DNA of 64,000 bases from Membranipora membranacea (taxonomy: Eukaryota; Bryozoa; Gymnolaemata; Cheilostomatida; Membraniporidae). Position 1 is the first letter of the stretch. Each line of letters begins with the position of its first letter. Under the pieces are notes generated by a model that was given only the letters and a program-made list of their open reading frames with translations, had not been told where the DNA came from and did not search any database. A program made the translations under genes and the position numbers. Where the stretch lies: contig OU612069.1 in NCBI GenBank assembly GCA_914767715.1, positions 7,378,001-7,442,000 on the forward strand, given 5' to 3'. This document shows positions 34,501 to 49,500 of the stretch, one piece after another.

Positions 34501-37500
34501 AAAATTTAAATAAAGATAATAAAGATATATGTTTGTATTATGCACAAGTATCTTATTGGATTAATAAGTATTGCCCCTCATGTTAATGGAAGATGACAAC
34601 TCAATAGAGCGATCAAGGTGTAAGGTCATTGATACAATATCTGATAGTTATTTTGTATCAAGTTTACCCTGTTTACTTAACAAAATTTGAAAAGGTTACA
34701 GTCCAGTAGATCTAGGATAGGCAAGATGTATTCCATCCCATAGAAAGATAAGTAAAGTAGATATTTCATGTCATCTTGGAAAAGCTCCATTGGGGTATGT
34801 ACTGAAATCCGATAAGCTGCAAACCCAACATGAGGAGCATAGAGCACCATTGACAAGTGCTGCTTTACACCCTCAAGGATTATTACTTTCCCTATGTTAA
34901 TTATAGATCAGTTTTTGAGAATTGGCACCGGTATCGTAATATTTCGGATAGTTTTAATGACACATAATATTATATCATGCCTAATTTCATTCCGGCAAAG
35001 TCGCAATTCAAATCCGTATGCAGCATTACTTTGAAGAGTATTAAGAAACCACATCACTTGCTGGTGTCTCGCTGAACATTGTTCCGGTATGTTGTTTATA
35101 CTTGTCTTCCAAAATACTATTTCCAAGGTGGTATAGAAACATTGCGACAGCAGAAATCATATCCCATTACACTGATTATATTGGTTGAGAGGACAATCTA
35201 ATGTTCTCAGATTATTGGAATGAGAAGTGTCACCATTATGAGGAGAGAAAGCACTGTACGTTGTGACAGTTTTACGAAAAAAACATTACCACAATGCATT
35301 TAATTTTGAAAATCATCGGTGGCTATGAGGTGGTTGTCACGGCATTATAAAACAAACTTCATGGGATGATCATAAAATAATTCTGTAGTGATAGAAGAAC
35401 TGTGATGCTATAACATTACTAAGATTGAAAAATTTTTGATAGCATGATCATAACATCATTAAAGTGCTAATTATAAGCTGTTTTCTCGCATTTAACAGTG
35501 ATGTACCGTCATGTCAAAAATAATGTTTGACTAATACTTAGAACCAAAGATTCTGCTATATCTGAATCTGAACATTGTGATTACCATTCTGTATCCTATT
35601 AGGCAATAACCAAATCCCATCATTTACACACCATGTAATACTTGATAAAATTTTATGCAAAACAATGTTACAATGTTCACCGTTTGCTGGGTTTTTGACC
35701 TGCATTTGTAACAAGAAGTCAAAAAGTTATGAGGTTCTGGAATATAGGGATCACAAAAATTCCCAGGGATCAATTAGCATTTATAAACTTGGATTTTTAG
35801 CTTTTGATAGGTAAACTATAAAGATTAATCCCTTTTCTTTTATATCTACTGGTAGGAACACATAACAATTGTCTTAAACAAACTGATCACATGGATTTGT
35901 AAATAAAAGGCAGTATCACCATGTCTAGCATACTCTGCAAGTCCTCGTCGAAAAGGTAATGAAACTGCCAACACAGGTCTCCAAAATTTAAATTCACACT
36001 TCTGCTTTTAAATTTTACTAATCGCAGTCACGTAGATATGTTGGTAGTTGGTTGTTTGACTGAACTAAATACAAAATCTTTATTTTCAGTTTTAACGCTT
36101 TGTATATTTGGTATTTTTTCAGGTCCTTGCCATCATTCTAAGGACAAATCCTCCACCTGTACCATTTAAACAATTGTAAATATATTCAACTGTCAACAAA
36201 TTGATTATAAACCTAGACATGACACTATATGGATATTGAGGCACTGAGGGACTCAATTGTGGGCAACGTTACGTCATTGGAAGGTGTAGAAGCAATGATG
36301 CTATCATTGATTTTCTGTCTACAATCCAGATTTTTTGTTCATAACTCGATCAATTTTGATCGGATTTTGAGATTAAAAATTACAATAGATTTAGCAGCTC
36401 ATCTCATTTACGCCATAAAAGATTTGGAACTCAGTGACCTGTAACCCCACAAATTTGATATACATATAGAAAGTCTTTTGTTCTGCTATGAAAAATCCAC
36501 ATGAAATTTAGAAGAATAGAAACAAAAGACAGTGGATATTCTAGTTTGTATCAACTGTTGTGTCTTTTGATTGAAAGCCCAGCAGTTTTGAATTTGACAC
36601 CCTATACTAGAATTAAATATAGATTTAATTTCACACAGTTAAATTTTAATTTGATTTTGCAAGGTTTTGGTCTTTATATTTTTAAATATGCCTATCGTAT
36701 ACCATGCTCACTGAGTTAGAACTTTATCGACAGAGGACTGAGGACTAGGGGGTATAAAGATTCCTTAGCAAAACTTTTCAAATTGATGATAATCCAGAGC
36801 GGCAGAATTTCACTCAGGATGGCAGCATTAGAGCTGCAACAATTTAATATCCAACAGTTTCCTCTACTCTTTTGTCTCTATGATACTTTTGAATTTCTTG
36901 CCACAAGCTGGTATTGCTGGTATGTCGGGTAGATGCAGTAGTGAATTTGCCTAGGGGACTTGACCCTACCAATTTTCAGCGTGTCAATTTTGAAAAACCT
37001 CTTGTTTTTAATTACCAAGTGCCCAGAGGGCCTCATTGTGAGATTAGTTGGAATTATGAATGGATTACGCTGGTTTACTTGGTGCAATAGCCAATTACCA
37101 TGATTTTCCCCTTTGATCTGAGCAAATAACTATAGCCAACGTCACTAGGCACTGATTTTCTTCATCCTTGATTTCAGTACACCAATCTACACATATTTAA
37201 AATTAAGACCAATAAAACGATGGTCTTTTATAAAAGACTCAGGCAATAAAATTTGAGTCCATAATGGCAAACAATATGATATGGTCTTCTACTCTAAAGC
37301 TCATCTGCAGGAGTGAACTCTCACTGCAGGAGCCATCGAATGTTCTCAGGGTTGACAATAGTAGGATAATCTCATTTATTGAACCCACCATACACAGACC
37401 ATTTATGAGAGATTTCACAAAGGAACATTACACAGGACAATTTTTTGTGTAAATACCTAGAGATAATAATCAGCCTTCACTCTATTGTTTCTTTGGAGAT

Positions 37501-40500
37501 TAGGCATCACATCCATTTTAAATTTAATGTAAATGAAATTATCCTAAGAAGACAGGAGACACCTATACTTGTTTAGGTGAACAAACTCAGAGTAGTTCTC
37601 ACAAGATGATGTCTCAATAACAATAACAAACCCAGGTGAAATCAACAAGCGGAATTTATGGTTATGGTTAATCTATCACATTTGGCCTATTTTAAAACTG
37701 GCAACATACAAAAAATGTAAACAATTTGTATTTAAGTGTTAACAGCTGAGAATAAATGTGTTTCCCTGATCTGACAAGACACTAAGACTTGACGAGTTAT
37801 CTTATAGGTATTAAAAAATTAAGAGTTTACTGTGATAACATTAACCCCCTTCAGGTGTACTGAAATGACTTAGGTAAGATTTCCAAGATTTCTGGTTCTT
37901 CTATCATACTTGAGTACTTTTTGTATTCTGCTTTCACAATTAAATTTTGGTTCCATTTTCATATTAAGAACAATAATTTAAGTCGGCATTCAATAATCTG
38001 ATATTATTTTAAGTGATGTCATGTTAGAAGACAAGACTACAGGTTCACATCAAATCATCATTGTGATATTAATATTGCATCATCGTATTGTGCTGAGTGT
38101 GAGGCTTCTACACGATTCAATCCCTTTCATTGTTTTAACCTTTTGTAAACAAAAGAAATCCTTTATATGCTGAGCCTGATTTTTTTCAATAGAGGATAAA
38201 TGTAGCATGTCAGCTTGCATCCAAAGTTTATATGAGAAAACTGAGAATAAATTTTAAGAAATGCTGCATTAAATGAATGGAAAATGCGATAGAGTGACCC
38301 TAAATGATTCATCCATAGGCAACGTCACAACTAAGTCACACAAAAAATTTGACGCTTCTAGCATTTGTAGAAGTGAATTTTAATTGAATGATCTGGTTAA
38401 TAAAAGATATTTTTTTGCCAACATTTCATCACGTTGTATGAAATTCATGATTTTTTGCATTCATTTCGTTTATCAAATAGTAATTACACCACCAAGCCTG
38501 GACAATAACTTTCAATCATTTCGTGATGGTTTTTGCATCAAATTTAAAAAATGTAGTGGGAGATAAAGAGGAAACCATATAAGTCACTGAGAAGCAGAAA
38601 TAACATCAATTTGATAACAAGATGCTGCTGTTTGTAAAGCAATTTTGAAACTCGATATCCGATCGAAATTGATTGAGTTATGAACATAAAACCTGAATTG
38701 TTGACAGTAAATCAATGATAATATCATTGCTTACTACACCTGCCAACGACGTTGCATTGCCCACAATTGAGGCCTCAATTCAGCTATATGTAGTGTCCTG
38801 TCTAATTGTATAATTAAGTCTATGGGTGCTTTTGATAATGTTACAAAAATTAATACAAATTTGTTATCATATTTCAATTAAGGTGCAATAATCTAGTATT
38901 TACCCTGAAATATACAGCCTATATCTTGCTCATAAAATTGGTCACAGCTTTAGAGTTTCACAATACACAAGTTAGTAATATTTACATCTAAACTTATCCG
39001 TGATAATTTACTATCATTTCGTTGAGGGACAAAAAATTATGCTGCTAGATACTTTTTTACCACTCGCACATACAAATCAAAAAAGTGTAGGTATCTTCAT
39101 CAGTAGGGGATGATCTAATGACGTCATTTGCCGAACAATCATGTAGGGTTATTGACATTTTAAATTTCGGAATGTTTTTCCATAAAGTGATTGTTATTAT
39201 TATAATTACCTAACTATGGCATTAATTACTTCTTGTTATGAGAATAATACAGAATATTCAGGTGGGAGATGTGGGATGAAAGTCAACAAAAGTATTTTAA
39301 TATAGAAAAAAAATTTTGTGTGATATGGTTATTGCAGTATTTTGAGCAATAGTAGGGGTGTTGGTTAGAAGATGTCTCTTTGCCGATTTAAGCCTGCATT
39401 ACAAGACTAAAATCCATGTTTTACAGCACAATTGGAGCAATTGAACTTGTAAGAAGATAATTCCTAATTAAGCGATATGTTGGTCAGTGCTGCCAAAAAA
39501 ATGAATTTATAATGTCATTCATCGTAAATATGTAGCAAATTCAATTATTCTCAGTAGCGAGCCTGTCTGCCAACATGTCTGACAATCAACAAAACCAATA
39601 AATTGGTAACAACTGTGAAAATTATTACACAGGGTGTACTAGTCAAGGATTGAATATTCCACTTGATTTCCTCATTGCTCCAATGAATATATTTAAAATA
39701 GTCCTAGGAGTGGATAACAAATGCTTAAACATCCTAAATCTAATTTGACTTAAAACTGTCACAAGGCAAAGGCATATAAATTCTATCATCAAGCGGTACC
39801 GTTATTTATACCTTGAAAGTATTCAAATGCATGTAAGTGATGATGTAATAATTGTTTGAAATAAGCTTGTGTTCTTAACCATCTGGATTCATATTCCTTG
39901 GGTGGCTCTGAGGCTGTTATTTGAGATTACTGTAATGTTGTTAGTGTGCACACCTAATTCAACCTGTTGTAGGTGAGAATTTGGCTATTATTCATATTGT
40001 GTAGCTTGCTGTATGGTCATTACCTTTGTGTGTGATACTACCATGGTTATGATGATTGTGTATACATTTTGGATTCCTATTTGTATATATTTTTTTGTTT
40101 ACCTGTTCTGCAGCTAGCTGCCTACCAAATCTGTTTCTCAGTTTGTACCTAACTTTGAGAAGCCTAGGTGATGACAGTGATATATTGAGTTGTTTCTTCT
40201 AAAATCTTTCATTCAAGTAAGTTTTTGCAAAGAGCAAGTGTCGTTATAAATGACTTCTTAATTTTTGTGATGTTTTTGTTACGTCCTCTCAAGCAAAGTT
40301 TTATTTGTTTTACTCTTTCACTTGAGCTTTTAAGCAGGAAATCTGAGAGTTGCCACATCTTTGCGTCTTGATCTTGAATATCTTTCACAGAACAAGAAGT
40401 TCCTTATCCATAAAAAATAAGCTATAATCAATAAATTGGCCTGTGCCATAAACAGAAGTCAAATTTATCCCTGTTGTCAGGGGAACACCATGGTTACTGG

Positions 40501-43500
40501 GATTTAATAAAAAATTGAAAAACAATAAATCTATTACAGAATAGGTGCTCAATTAGTCTGTGTCCCAATCTCTTACAACTCAGATGTTTCTGTCCAGTGA
40601 CCAGCAATGCTTTATAAGTAACACCAGACAATACTTAATAACTTTGTCAAGGTATGTAGGCCTACTACGATACAATACAATTCATTCTATATATGTGTGG
40701 TACCCAGTCACAGGTTACGAAGTGCAGTGAAGTGAATAAGTTATGGTTGTCATCTAACATGTCAGCCCTTTGTTGTTTGATCTCAACCAAATTTTGTATG
40801 CAGTACATGCTTGGCACTGAGAATAATATAAGAAAATATGACTGTGTATACAGAAGCTTACTGTGCAAGTCAACACAAATAGTTTCCTGAATTGATATTG
40901 GAAACAATATTATTGTGCTGATGTTATTAGAGTAATGTACGGCTTTCGGTTAGAAAATGTGTTGTTCCCTTATTTAAGCCTGCATGACAAGAATAATAAT
41001 ACCATTTTTAACAGCATGATTAGATCGTTTGAATTTGTAAGAACACATTACCTATTTGAGCAATATGTGGGTGTAGACGTGTGATACAGATAGTGGTGTG
41101 ATATGTGCTGCCCAAAATTATATTCATATTTATTATTATTTTTATTTATCGTGATATTCATTGTTTAGTTGAGCCAATTGTAACATATTAAAGGCTATTA
41201 TTTTCAGTTACATATATTATGAGCCTGCCTGCCAGCATGTCCGACAATCAACAAACCTGATCAGGTGGTAACGACTGTGACAATACTTAATTTCCTTTTT
41301 TTACGGTATATACTTTTGAGAAATAAACTCCTTTAGCTCATATAATCGAGAAAGGGTAGCCTAGTAGCTAACATTGCATTTTACAAGGAAAAATAGAGCT
41401 GCATTGAAACCTTCAGCAGGTACTGATTTTCGTATTTGATCACTCACTCACTGCAGCTGATGGAATTCAAAACTATCCACCTGTGTCCATGTATCCTGTG
41501 CCCATCTGTTGGACACTGTTGGCATGCGACCTGTACTGGACAGGTGTTGACTGACGGGCAATATGTTTTAATGGATGGACAGGGTTTTGCTGGAGGGATA
41601 GACAAAGAAGTATGGCCAATTTTTTTCAGCATTTTCCACCTCTTCTGACTTGCGCTAAATAATATCACTTGGCGGCAAAGTGTTTTTAAACTAATCAATT
41701 TAGCAAGCCATCTGGGAAAGAGGTGTGTGTTGTGTAGTGCCCCTATACAATGAGCTGGTTACATTGTTATAGACACAGAGGGGCAACAAAAAATTACATA
41801 GTATACCACCTGTTTTATTGGACTAGACCTTATCAAAAAAGACCTAAATAGACCTAGATGAACATGGATGCAATGGCTGGTTCATGCCACAAACTTAAAA
41901 TTGAAAAACCGATCATTGCATCCTCATATGACACTTAGATGTACTTCTTGTGTTTTATATATTGCCAATGAAACGTCAATCAAACCAAATCACAATATAT
42001 TGAAGCAGTCTTTTAGAAACAAGTCTTTGATTTGGTCAATCACTTATTTTCTCTTGACATACTCATTCGAGAACGAAATGCTGCAGCCTGTCTAGCAATC
42101 CTGTATAAGGAGGGCTAGTCGTGATGGTGAGGTGATTGGACTGTCCACCTGTGTCCATGTGTCATTGCCCATCTGTTGGACGCATTCGATGGGAAAACCT
42201 GTACTAAAAAGGCATAGGCAGATGGAAAATTAATTTTAATGGAAGGACAGTCTTAGCTGGACGGATAGACCAAATTGAATGGCCAATTTTTTTTCAGCTC
42301 AATGACCTCCTCCCACGTGCTCTAAATGAAATTACATTGGCGGCAATTTAACAAGCCACCTGGGAAAGAGGTATGTGTTGGGTACACCATGAATTGGCTA
42401 CATTTTTTATAGAAACAGAGGGACAAAAAAAAATAGCATAGTATACCACCTGTATTATTGAACCTTATCGGAACAGACCTAAATAGACCTAGATGAACAT
42501 GCATGCAATGGCTGGTTCATGCAACAAAGCTAAATTTAAAAAACGCTCAATTCATCCTTATATTAGCTATATGATAGCATGATCATAATATCATTAAAAT
42601 GCTAATTATAAGCTGTTTTCTTGCATTTAACAGTGATGTATCATCGTGCCAAAAATAATGTTTGACTAATACTTAGAACCAAAGACTCTGCTATAACTGA
42701 CTCTGAACATTTTGAATACCATTCTGTATCCTATTAGACCATAACCCAATCCCATCATTTACACACCATGTAACACTTGATAAATTTGTATGCAAAACGT
42801 TGTTACAATGTTCACTGTTTGCTGGGTTTTTGACCTTCATTTGAAACAAGAATTCAAACAGTTTTTAGGTTATGGAATATAGGGATCACAAAAATTCCCA
42901 GGGATCAATATAATATTAGCATTTATAAACTTGGATTGTCAGCTTTGTGATAGGTAAACTATAAAGAATAATCCCTTTTCTTTCATGTCTACTGGTAGGA
43001 ACATTTTTAATTACCAGGTGCCCAGAGGGCCTCATTGTGAGATTGGTTGGAATTATGAATGGATTACGCTGGTTTACTTGGTGCAATAGCCAATTACAAT
43101 AATTTTCCCCTTTGACTGCCGTTAAAAGAGGATTGCATCATGATATTCCTGTGACGTAGAATAGTATGTAATGTATTTCCTATGTTTGTGCCTACAATCT
43201 GAGCATCTGACTATAGCCAACGTCACCAGGCATCCATCCTTGATTTGGGTACACCAATCTACACATATTTAAAATTAAGACCAATAAAACGATGTTGAAC
43301 CCACCATACAAAGACCATTTATAAGAGATGTTATGAAGGAACATTACACAGGACACTTTTTTGTGTAAATACCTAGTGATAATAATCAGCCTTCACTCTA
43401 TTGTTTCTTGGGGGATGAGGCATCAGATCGATTGTAAATTAAAATCTATTCGAAACGTCACAACGAGGGCAGAAAGGAAAGTTGACGTTTCTAGCATGTT

Positions 43501-46500
43501 TAGAAGTGCATTTTATTTGAGTTATCTGGTTAATAAAAGATAATGTTTTGCCAACATTTCATCATGTTTTATGAAATTCATGATTTTTTGCATTCATTTC
43601 GTGGATTAAATAGTAATTAAACCACCAAGCCTTAAGAATAACTTTCAATCATTTTAAGCTTATTCGCCTGTCAATAGACGTCCGTTGTCAAGGCGACCAC
43701 ATTATTTACCAGCCGTGCATTCAGGTGAATGTAATGGCACTTAAAATTATTTTTAGCAAATAATAGAGGCGATCAAGTCTGATGGAAACAGATTTACAAC
43801 AGCGATTCGAATAAACACATTAATCACAATTTTACCATGTTTGTTTTTGAGTAATGGCTGGTGACCTTGACTTCTTTGCTGCTGTCCTGTTATCATAACC
43901 TTGACGCCTAGAATTATATCTGTTAGCCACTTGTTAGGCGTGCTATTATTAAGGGGTCTAAAATTAACTCAAGCAGGTATGATCACGGCCAGGTTTTATT
44001 GAGTGCCTCTCCTTCAATAAATGCCTATAAATCATTTATTGAATTATTATCTTGGACGTGTATTAACCAGCGAATAAGCTTTTTGTGATGGTTTCTGCAT
44101 CAAATTTAAAAAGACGTAGGGGGAGATAAAGAGGAAACCATATAAGTCACTGAGAAGCAGAAATAACATCAAGTTGATAACAAGATGCTGCTGTGTGTTA
44201 AGCAATTTTGAAACTCGAAAACCGATCAAAATCGATTGGGTTTATAATTAAGTATGTGGGTGCAATTGATTGTGTTACAGAAAATAATAAAACATTGTTA
44301 CCATTATTTCAATTAAGGTGCAATAATCTAGTATTTACCCTAAACTATACAGCCTATATCTTGCTCATAGAACTGGTCACAGCATTAGAGTGTCACTATA
44401 CACACATTAGTAATATTTACTTCTAAACTTGTCTGTGATAATTTATAATCATTTAGTTGAGGGACAAAAAATCATGCTGCTAGATATTTTGTTATCCCTT
44501 GCGCATACAAATCTTCTGTAAATAAGTGTAGGTATGTATACTTTTAATCTTTACCAGTAGGGGATGATGTAATGAAGTCATTTGCCGAACAATCAAGTAG
44601 GCCTATTGAGATTTTCAATCTTGGTATATTTTTCCGTAAAGTAATTGTTATTATTATCATTACCTAACTAAGGATTTAATTACTTTTTTTCATAAGAATA
44701 ATACAGAATCTTCAAGTGGGAGATGTGGGATGGAAGTCAAAAGTATATTGATATAGAAAAACATATTATTGTAATAATTATGGTTATTAGAGTATTTTAA
44801 ACAATAGTAGGGCTTTTGGTTAGAAGATGTGTCTTTGCCCATTTAAGCCTGCGTTACAAGATTAAAAGTCCATTTTTCAACAGCACAATTGGAGCAATTG
44901 AATTTGTAAGAAGATAATTCCTAATTTAGCGATAATATGTTGGTGAAAACTTGTGAAACAGATAGTTGTGTGAACTTGATCAGTGCTACCAAAAAAATTA
45001 ATTTACTATTGTATCCATCGTATATATGTAGCAAATTGCTACATATTGAATTTAATTATTTTCAATAACTTGGAATATGAGCCTGTCTGCCAACATGTCT
45101 GACAAACAACAAAACTGTAAGTGCATGGTTGACAGGATACCCGACCGTCAGCCTGTTTCCATGCGGACACAGTGGGGGGAAAACCTGCACTGGACCGGTA
45201 TAGGAAGGGCAACTTGTTTTACAATTGGCCATTCATATTGGTCTATCTGTCCAGCTAAAACTGGTCGGATAGACCAAATTGAATGGCCAATTCTTTTCCG
45301 CTCAATGACCTCCTCCCACTTGCTCTAAATTAAGTTACATTGGCTGCAAAGCGATTTTGGACTGATCAATTTAACAATCCACCTGGGAAAGAGGTATGTG
45401 TTGGGTATACCATGAATTGGGTACATTTTTCTATAGAAACAGAGGGGCAACAAAAAATCACATAGTATACCACCTGTATTATTGAACCTTATGGGAACAG
45501 ACCTAAATTAGACCTATATGAACATGCATGCAATGGCTGGTTCATGCCACAAAGTTAAAATTAAAAAACCTCCCAATTCATCCTTATATTAACAAATAGG
45601 GTACTTATATGAACTTCTTGTGACACGCCTATTAAGACAAATATAGGGGAATGAGTGACAAAACAGCAGACCGATCAGATTAAACAATCCTTCATCTCTA
45701 GCCCACATTTTGTGAAACTCACTTCTCTTTGCAACCATTGATTTAAGTTTCATATATTGCCAATGCAGCGTCAAACGAACCAAGTCACAATTTATTGAAG
45801 CAGTCTTATAGAAACAAGTCTTTGATTTGGTCAATCACTTATTTTCTCTTGACATACTCATTTGGGAACAAAATACTGTAGCATGTCTAGCAATCATGTA
45901 TAAGGAGAACAAGTTGTGATACTGTTGAGATATTTGAATACTAGATGCAACAATTTACATACTTAGGCACCATTATTACCAACAAACTGGATTTTACTCT
46001 GAACACCTTGAAAACTACAGCGAAAGCTCGCCAAAGGCTACATATAATCGCCAAGCTATACCATCTCGGTGTCACTGAGAAACTAATAACGACCTGCTAC
46101 AAGTCCTTCATAGAGTCAGTAATCACCTACCACCTGGTTTTGCTATATAGTCATCTGAGCGCAGACTCTAAGAAAAAGTTAAAATCTGTGATAAGAACTG
46201 CATGTTACCTATCAGGCGAACTTACGTTCACACCCGTAGACGACCTTTACTCTAATATACTGAAAGTAAAGAGCCTCCGTATGATTGCCACCGAAGATGA
46301 ACCACTACTCCGTCTTAACCAGCTGCCGTCAGGCAGATATCAATCAGTCAAGTTCCGCGTGCAGATCCGTGCCAAATGTTTTAGAGCAGAATGTATCAAA
46401 TACCTAAATAGTGTCTTCCAAAAGTAATTGTATTTTTTTTATGGTCTTATCATTTTATTTATTTTTACAGAATCAACAGTTTTAACAATTTTTACAGAGC

Positions 46501-49500
46501 ACCCTACAGAGACAGTTTTATTTCTCAGAGATTGAGACCAAAGATAAACATACATACATAAAAATGACAAAAAGAGAAGGTAAATTTAATTTTAAAATGT
46601 CCAGTTATGTCTTTTCTCTTGACATGAGAGCTCCAATTCGGTGTCGATCAGTGAAACTTAATAGATGACCAATTTTGAAATTTGTGCATGATAAATATTG
46701 CTAATATTGTTAAATTGTTAATATCGAATCGTAATATAATTGCATATGTATGTGCTTTCATTTTCCTTGCGCCTAATTAAATTGATGAGGCACCGACTAA
46801 ATTATTTGCACTGAAGACCAGAGTTCCCAATTTTAAGTTTTCAAAGGAAAGTTAGTGTAATGGGGTCAGACCAATGTTGTCCTGACCTCTTTTAGAGCCG
46901 CTGTAGGGAAGTGCATCTTTTTTACTGAAAGGTACTACTGTTACAAGCATCTGACTCACATTCACGTTAGTTTCAGATATCAATAGGTATATCTAGTGAT
47001 GCAAGTTGCATGATTCAGATGTGAAACCCAATCTATAATTGCTGACTAGAAATATAGACTTAATATGTAAATATAAATGCTTAACTAAACTTTCTTTCTA
47101 GTGATGCAATTTATCAATCCATAGTGACTTTTCAATCCATCCATAATAAAATGTGGAATATTCATTAGCCTTAGCTTCTGACTGGTATAATTGTGATGCA
47201 TTGACACTCGATGCATCAAAGACAGATGTTATGACAGTCTCCTATTTAGGAGTAATTTTAGATAAAAATATGACTTTAAATCCCATGTCAATGAGATTAA
47301 ACAAAACCTAACCCAGTCATAGCAAACTTTAAGAGAAGTCACCATACTCAGAGGGAACAAACTAATTGTACAAAAAGTCTGATATACAAGCATCTGACTC
47401 ACCTGTCTGGAAGGCCAGTTAATCCACAGTAAATGGCATCTATACTCTTCAATGATTGAATTTCCCCCAATCTCGCAGGTAATGTCTGTAGTCCCCAATT
47501 CACACCAACCTCTAACGACTCCAGTCTTGGCAGTTTGCAGATGCTGTGGTGGATAAATAACAGAATGTTAAAATGCCTTGCAATACTGGTTGTTAGTTGA
47601 TGGAGCAAAGACAATTGAGCAAACGCATTCTATTAATAGGAGGGAGTTTTAGATTGATCAATTACCCATGTAAGTTGTAACTATCAGATAGATATCTGAA
47701 TTAAATTTACAGCGCTTCTCCCAAAGCTGAGATTAATTGGTATGACATTGCGCTGCACAGGATAGTCAATAATGGCAGGTTCACATTCAAAAGCTAGAAG
47801 TCCCCCCCTGTTTAGGGAGCCCTAATCTGAGCAGCCCTGATTGTCACAATGATCAACATGGAAAATGAATTATGGTGATCTATTAATAATATTAGTAAAA
47901 TTCGTAATTGAAAGATCATTGGGGAACCTGAGGAAATTTTAAGTTTCATAGGCCACATAATCATAAAGACAGCGTCATTTCGCTCTATTTTTCAGTAACA
48001 AAGCTTTCTTATTCAATGGTAATCGGCTACATTAAGATATATTTACAGGATCATACACCTGTCGCATCGTAACTTTTAACATAATATTACTTGATAGAGT
48101 TGAAAGTCTCAGATTATCACTATCAAAAAAACTTCTCTCATTGACCAAATGTACAATTGATTTTTATTTTAAATTGGTACAGAGTTGATTTATTATTACA
48201 TGAGGTGATGAGGACTAATTAATTTGCTAAATATAGTCTCATCATACTGCATTTTTGTTCTGGTCGATTTTCTTGCTAATTGTCAAAAATTAATATAATA
48301 ATATAATTAATTAAATTAATATTATGCCTTATTGATAACTTCTCTCATACCAGGAAAGGTTGCTCCAACATAATAAAATGATAATAATAATGGAAATTTA
48401 GATAGTTATAATAATGATATATGTTTGTATTATGCACACATATTATTGGACTAATAAGTATTGCCCCTCATGTGAATGGAAGAAGACAACTCAATTGAGC
48501 AATCAAGATGTAAGGTCATTGATACAATATCTGATAGTTATTTTGTATCAAGTTTGCCCTGTGTACTTAACAAAGTTAGAAAAGGTTACAGTCCAGTAGA
48601 CCTAGGATAGGCAAGATGTATTCCATCCCACAGAAAGCTAAGTAAAGTAGATATTTTATGTCAGCTTGGAAAAGCTCCGTTGGGGTATGTACTGAAATGC
48701 CGATAAACTGAAAACCCAACATTAGGAGCATAGAGCACCATTGAAAAGTGCTGCTTTGCACCCTCAAGGATTATTACTTTCCCTAGATTTTTTATAGATC
48801 AGTTTTGGAGAATTGGCACCGGTATTGTGATATTTCAGACAGTATATATGACACATAATATTATATCAAACCTAATTTCAATTCGGTAAATTGCAATTCA
48901 AATCTGTATGCAGCATCAATTTGAAGAGTATAAAGGTATAAGATCATTTGCTGGTGTCTTGCTGAACATCGTTCCAGCTATGCATCTTCCAAAATACTAT
49001 TTCCAAGGTGGTATAGAAACATTGCGGCAGCAGAACTCATATCCCATTACACTCATGCTATTTGTTGAGAGGACAATCCAATGCTCTAATATTATTGGAA
49101 TGAAAAGTATCACCATTATGATGAGAGAAAGCACTGAACGTTGTGACAGTTTTATGAAAACACATTACCACAATGCATCTCATTTTGAACATTATCGGTG
49201 GCTATAAGGTGGTTGTCACATCATTATATAACAAACTTCATGAGATGATCATAAAATAATGCTGTAGTGATGGAAGAACTGTGATGCTATAACATTGTTA
49301 ACATTGAATACTTTTTGATAGCATGATCATAACATCATGAAAGTGCTAATTATAAGCTGTATTCTCACATTTAACAGTGATGTATCATTATGTCAAAAAT
49401 AATGGTTGACTAATACTAAGAACCAAAAATTCTGCTATATCTGAATCTGAACATTGTGATTACCATTCTGTATCTTTTTAGACAATAACCCAATCCTATC

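Noticed and set aside
36229-36444. Small protein starting MDIEALRDSIVG
   Set aside because: The same sequence in the sister duplicate near 50.2 kb has an in-frame stop, and it overlaps an inverted-repeat arm.
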